Part shown: positions 6,576-8,257 of the stretch, one piece after another
Position numbering within the stretch: position 1 is the stretch's first letter
Layout of the letters: every line of letters starts with the position of its first letter
NCBI GenBank assembly: GCA_023388385.1
Contig: JAEWGK010000132.1
Span: 1 to 8,257 of the forward strand
Direction: 5' to 3'
Source of the DNA: Actinomycetes bacterium
GTDB taxonomy: Bacteria > Actinomycetota > Actinomycetes > Mycobacteriales > Mycobacteriaceae
Length of the DNA: 8,257 nucleotides
Notes under the pieces: generated by a model
The model's input: the letters and a program-made list of their open reading frames with translations, nothing else
What the model was told of the DNA's origin: nothing
The model's database searches: none
Made by a program: the position numbers and the translations under genes

Positions 6576-7957
6576 GCGCCTGCCCCCTCGGTCGGCGACA
6601 GCGGGTAGCGCTGCCCGGCGGCGTAGCGGGCGTGGATGTCCGGGGTGATGCGCCCGACGGCGAGGATCTCCCGGATCATCGCGGCGGAGGGCTTCGGGGT
6701 GCGCCGCTGCGTCCCGTAGTCCAGATGGACCAGGCCGAAGCGGGGCTCCTCGCCGAGGTCCCACTCCCAGTTGTCGGTGAAGCACCAGTGGTACCAGCGT
6801 TCGATGGGCAGGCCGGATCCGGCGATGGCGGTGAGGTGCTCCAGGATGAAGCGGGCGCGGAAGCGCTCTCCGTCCGGGCCGCCGCCGGGCAGTCCGTTGT
6901 CGCAGACGCCGTTCTCGGTGACCCAGACGGGGGCGTCGTAGCGCTCGACGAGCTCGCGCGCGCACTGCACGAGCCCGGCCGGGTAGACCTCCCAGCCGAG
7001 ATCGGTGACGGGGACGCCGGGGAAGGTGCCGTCGTCAAGCTTGTCCACCGCGGACCGGGAGTAGTAGTTCAGCCCCAGGTAGTCGTAGTGCCGGCCCTTG
7101 CCGATGCCCGTTCCTCGGTTGCCGCCCAGCAGCGGGTGGAACCGGCCGCGCAGGCACGCCTCCGCGATGATGTCCTGGAACATCCGCCGCGACGTCGCCG
7201 CCGCCATCCGGTGCAGCGGGTTGCGGGGGTTGCGCGGCGCGAAGACGCGGGCGTGATGGGCGAAGCCGACGCGGGCGGCGTCCCCCTGGAGCTCGTGGAT
7301 GAGCTCGTAGCCGCGGACATGGGACATCGCCATGTGGCGCAGCACGCGCATCGCGGAACCCCAGCTACGGTCGCCCGGCGGTCCCTGGCGGAACAGGTGC
7401 GCCTGAGTCGCGTAGACGTTCGGCTCGTTGACCGTCACCCAGTCCGTCACCAGGTCCCCCAGATGCGTGACGACGGCGCGGGCATACCTGTCGAACCTCC
7501 CCACCGCCTCCGGGACGGTGAATCCGCCCCGGCGGGCGAGCCACAGCGGGTTGACGAAGTGGTGGAGGGTCACCAGCGGCTCGATGCCGCGGTCGCGGAG
7601 ATCGCCGATCTCCTCGCGGTACCGGTCGATGACGGCGTGGTCGAACTCACCCGGGCGGGGTTCGAAGCGCGCCCACTCGACGCCGAGGCGGGCGGCGCGC
7701 AGGCCGAGGGACTCCATGAGGGCGTTGTCCTCCCGCCACCGGTTCCAGTGGTCGGCGGCACGCTCCGGTGTGGTGCCGTCCTTGACGTGGCCGGGCCCGC
7801 GGGCCCATTCCCACCAGTCGTTGTTGCGGTCGCCGCCCTCGACCTGCAGGGCCGCGGAGGCGGTGCCGATAACCAGGCCGGACAGGTCGACGTCGCCGGT
7901 CGGGGGCACCGGCGGAGGACTCATGGCGGGGGTGTCGCCGGGGATGTTCTCCATCAT
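6572..7957 (-). CDS. Family 1 glycoside hydrolase (beta-glucosidase type)
   Basis: A 461-residue GH1 enzyme, a (beta/alpha)8 barrel that hydrolyses beta-glycosides with retention. The acid/base is Glu178 in VTVNEPN and the nucleophile is Glu348 in VTENGV. Other glycone-site residues are visible: Gln38 (LQVEGG), His133 (TLHHFVNP), Asn177, Tyr298 (LGLNYY), Trp391, Glu398 and Trp399 (DNWEWDLGEEPRFGL). Glu398 is the residue that contacts free glucose hydroxyls; 6-phospho-beta-glucosidases usually have Ser there, so an unphosphorylated substrate is likely. There is no signal peptide, so the enzyme is cytoplasmic. Length is normal for GH1. Two ATGs stand in tandem at 7957 and 7954 and neither has a Shine-Dalgarno site; a -10-like TACCCT 7 bases upstream suggests a leaderless mRNA. 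An internal start at codon 12 (7924) is possible but also lacks a site. First gene of an operon with the MFS carrier. The exact sugar specificity is not readable. Confidence 0.93.
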   Translation of the reverse strand: MMENIPGDTPAMSPPPVPPTGDVDLSGLVIGTASAALQVEGGDRNNDWWEWARGPGHVKDGTTPERAADHWNRWREDNALMESLGLRAARLGVEWARFEPRPGEFDHAVIDRYREEIGDLRDRGIEPLVTLHHFVNPLWLARRGGFTVPEAVGRFDRYARAVVTHLGDLVTDWVTVNEPNVYATQAHLFRQGPPGDRSWGSAMRVLRHMAMSHVRGYELIHELQGDAARVGFAHHARVFAPRNPRNPLHRMAAATSRRMFQDIIAEACLRGRFHPLLGGNRGTGIGKGRHYDYLGLNYYSRSAVDKLDDGTFPGVPVTDLGWEVYPAGLVQCARELVERYDAPVWVTENGVCDNGLPGGGPDGERFRARFILEHLTAIAGSGLPIERWYHWCFTDNWEWDLGEEPRFGLVHLDYGTQRRTPKPSAAMIREILAVGRITPDIHARYAAGQRYPLSPTEGAGA

Positions 7958-7964
7958 GGATTGG

Positions 7965-7970
7965 AGGGTA
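7965..7970 (-). promoter_or_regulatory. Candidate -10 of the hydrolase-MFS operon (leaderless start)
   Basis: TACCCT on the minus strand ends 7 bases before the ATG at 7957, so transcription would begin at or next to the start codon. Absence of a purine-rich site upstream agrees with a leaderless transcript. No good -35 is found (ATATCG at 17-bp spacing). AATAT-containing sequence near 7991 is an alternative -10 further upstream. Confidence 0.4.
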
Positions 7971-8134
7971 AAACAACATCGGGCGTGCGATATTCGGATT
8001 GATGGGGAAAAGAGCTGCGGGGCGGTGCGGGGTGACGCCGACGACCGGCGGGCCCGCGGCGACGTCCTTCATGACGGCGACACCGGCCGCCACCCGGATC
8101 GGGGGCCGATGGACCGCGATTCACCCACCCGGGC

Positions 8135-8170
8135 TTGTGCCACGCCATAGGTGGGCATACCTTGACGTCA
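8135..8170 (+). promoter_or_regulatory. Candidate promoter of the right-edge gene, with palindrome
   Basis: TTGTGC (8135-8140) and TACCTT (8158-8163) are separated by 17 bases, a proper spacing for the housekeeping sigma factor. A perfect 8-bp palindrome, TGACGTCA (8163-8170), overlaps the -10 end and the expected start of transcription, where a repressor site would block initiation. The rest of the divergent region 7958-8189 shows no supported gene. Confidence 0.4.
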
Positions 8171-8189
8171 CCGACGTTGGGCGAGGACC

Positions 8190-8257
8190 ATGGACCGACA
8201 CGATCACGACACGATTTCCACCTCCTACCTGCGCTGGATGGGCATTGCCGCGTGGAC
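8190..8257 (+). CDS. Start of an unidentified protein, cut by the window edge
   Basis: The first 22 codons are visible: MDRHDHDTISTSYLRWMGIAAW, running off the right end. I do not recognise the family. The stretch YLRWMGIAAW could lead into a first membrane helix, but that is a guess. About 80% of third codon positions are G or C, in keeping with real genes here, and an in-frame stop at 8163 with no start between makes ATG 8190 the first possible start. The purine stretch GAGGA at 8183-8187 is unusually close (2 bases) to the ATG. A candidate promoter with good spacing lies upstream. A competing open frame from ATG 8002 looks like shadow sequence. Confidence 0.5.
   Translation, partial: MDRHDHDTISTSYLRWMGIAAW

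Noticed and set aside
5253..6608. Open frame of 451 codons antisense to the MFS gene
   Set aside because: Arg/His/Asp/Gly-rich composition with no recognisable motif; the minus strand encodes a clear MFS carrier.
6576..6965. N-terminal extension of the MFS frame
   Set aside because: 130 Arg/Pro-rich residues inside the hydrolase gene. The ATG at 6575 has a ribosome binding site and the ATGA coupling, and the protein starts normally there.
6536..8002. Open frame of 488 codons antisense to the hydrolase
   Set aside because: Shadow of the GH1 frame, whose catalytic motifs are intact on the minus strand.
8002..8257. Plus-strand frame open from ATG 8002 to the window end
   Set aside because: Composition is Pro/Arg/Thr-rich with no motif, and it crosses the probable promoter region. 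The 8190 frame has better codon bias, but only 22 codons are visible so this is not final.
1..8257. CRISPR arrays, insertion sequences, toxin-antitoxin or phage-defence genes
   Set aside because: No regularly spaced repeats, transposase motifs or defence-type proteins were seen; every long protein frame is accounted for by a conserved family or is a shadow.

Overview
The window reads as chromosomal DNA of a very GC-rich actinobacterium, most likely a Corynebacterium or close relative. The evidence is the paired clpP1-clpP2 genes with trigger factor (tig) directly upstream, a tRNA-Pro/tRNA-Gly pair next to tig, ClpP sequences that align closely with mycobacterial ClpP1 and ClpP2, and a near-perfect match to the corynebacterial ClgR box upstream of clpP1. 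The species cannot be named from this window.

Layout. At 119-1645 (+) lies a sodium:solute symporter. It converges on the proteostasis block on the minus strand, read right to left: tRNA-Pro(TGG), tig, clpP1, clpP2 (4626 down to 1642). The symporter and clpP2 share one CTAG as overlapping stop codons, so no space is left for a terminator. Between tig and clpP1 are 194 gene-free bases. They hold two GC-rich hairpins just past tig, the ClgR-like box, and a 30-bp hairpin whose loop looks like a -10 element. Divergent from tRNA-Pro is tRNA-Gly(TCC) at 4845-4916 (+), followed by a strong hairpin terminator. About 300 gene-free bases follow (4958-5264), containing a 9-mer in three copies of alternating orientation that can form two mutually exclusive stem-loops. 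A two-gene minus-strand operon comes next: a family 1 glycoside hydrolase (7957-6572) coupled by an ATGA overlap to an MFS transporter (6575-5265). A 232-bp divergent promoter region then leads to the first 22 codons of an unidentified plus-strand gene at the right edge.

How the genes work together. Trigger factor folds nascent chains at the ribosome, and ClpP1/ClpP2 form the mixed proteolytic barrel fed by ClpX/ClpC. The ClgR-like box suggests that clpP1P2 is controlled by the Clp regulator separately from tig. The hydrolase keeps the residues used on unphosphorylated glucosides, so the hydrolase-MFS pair is best read as PTS-independent uptake and cytoplasmic hydrolysis of a beta-glycoside.

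No clearly new multi-gene system is visible. The points most worth a second look are the three-copy inverted repeat at 5127-5210, the regulatory architecture at 2952-3055, and the apparently leaderless start of the hydrolase gene.
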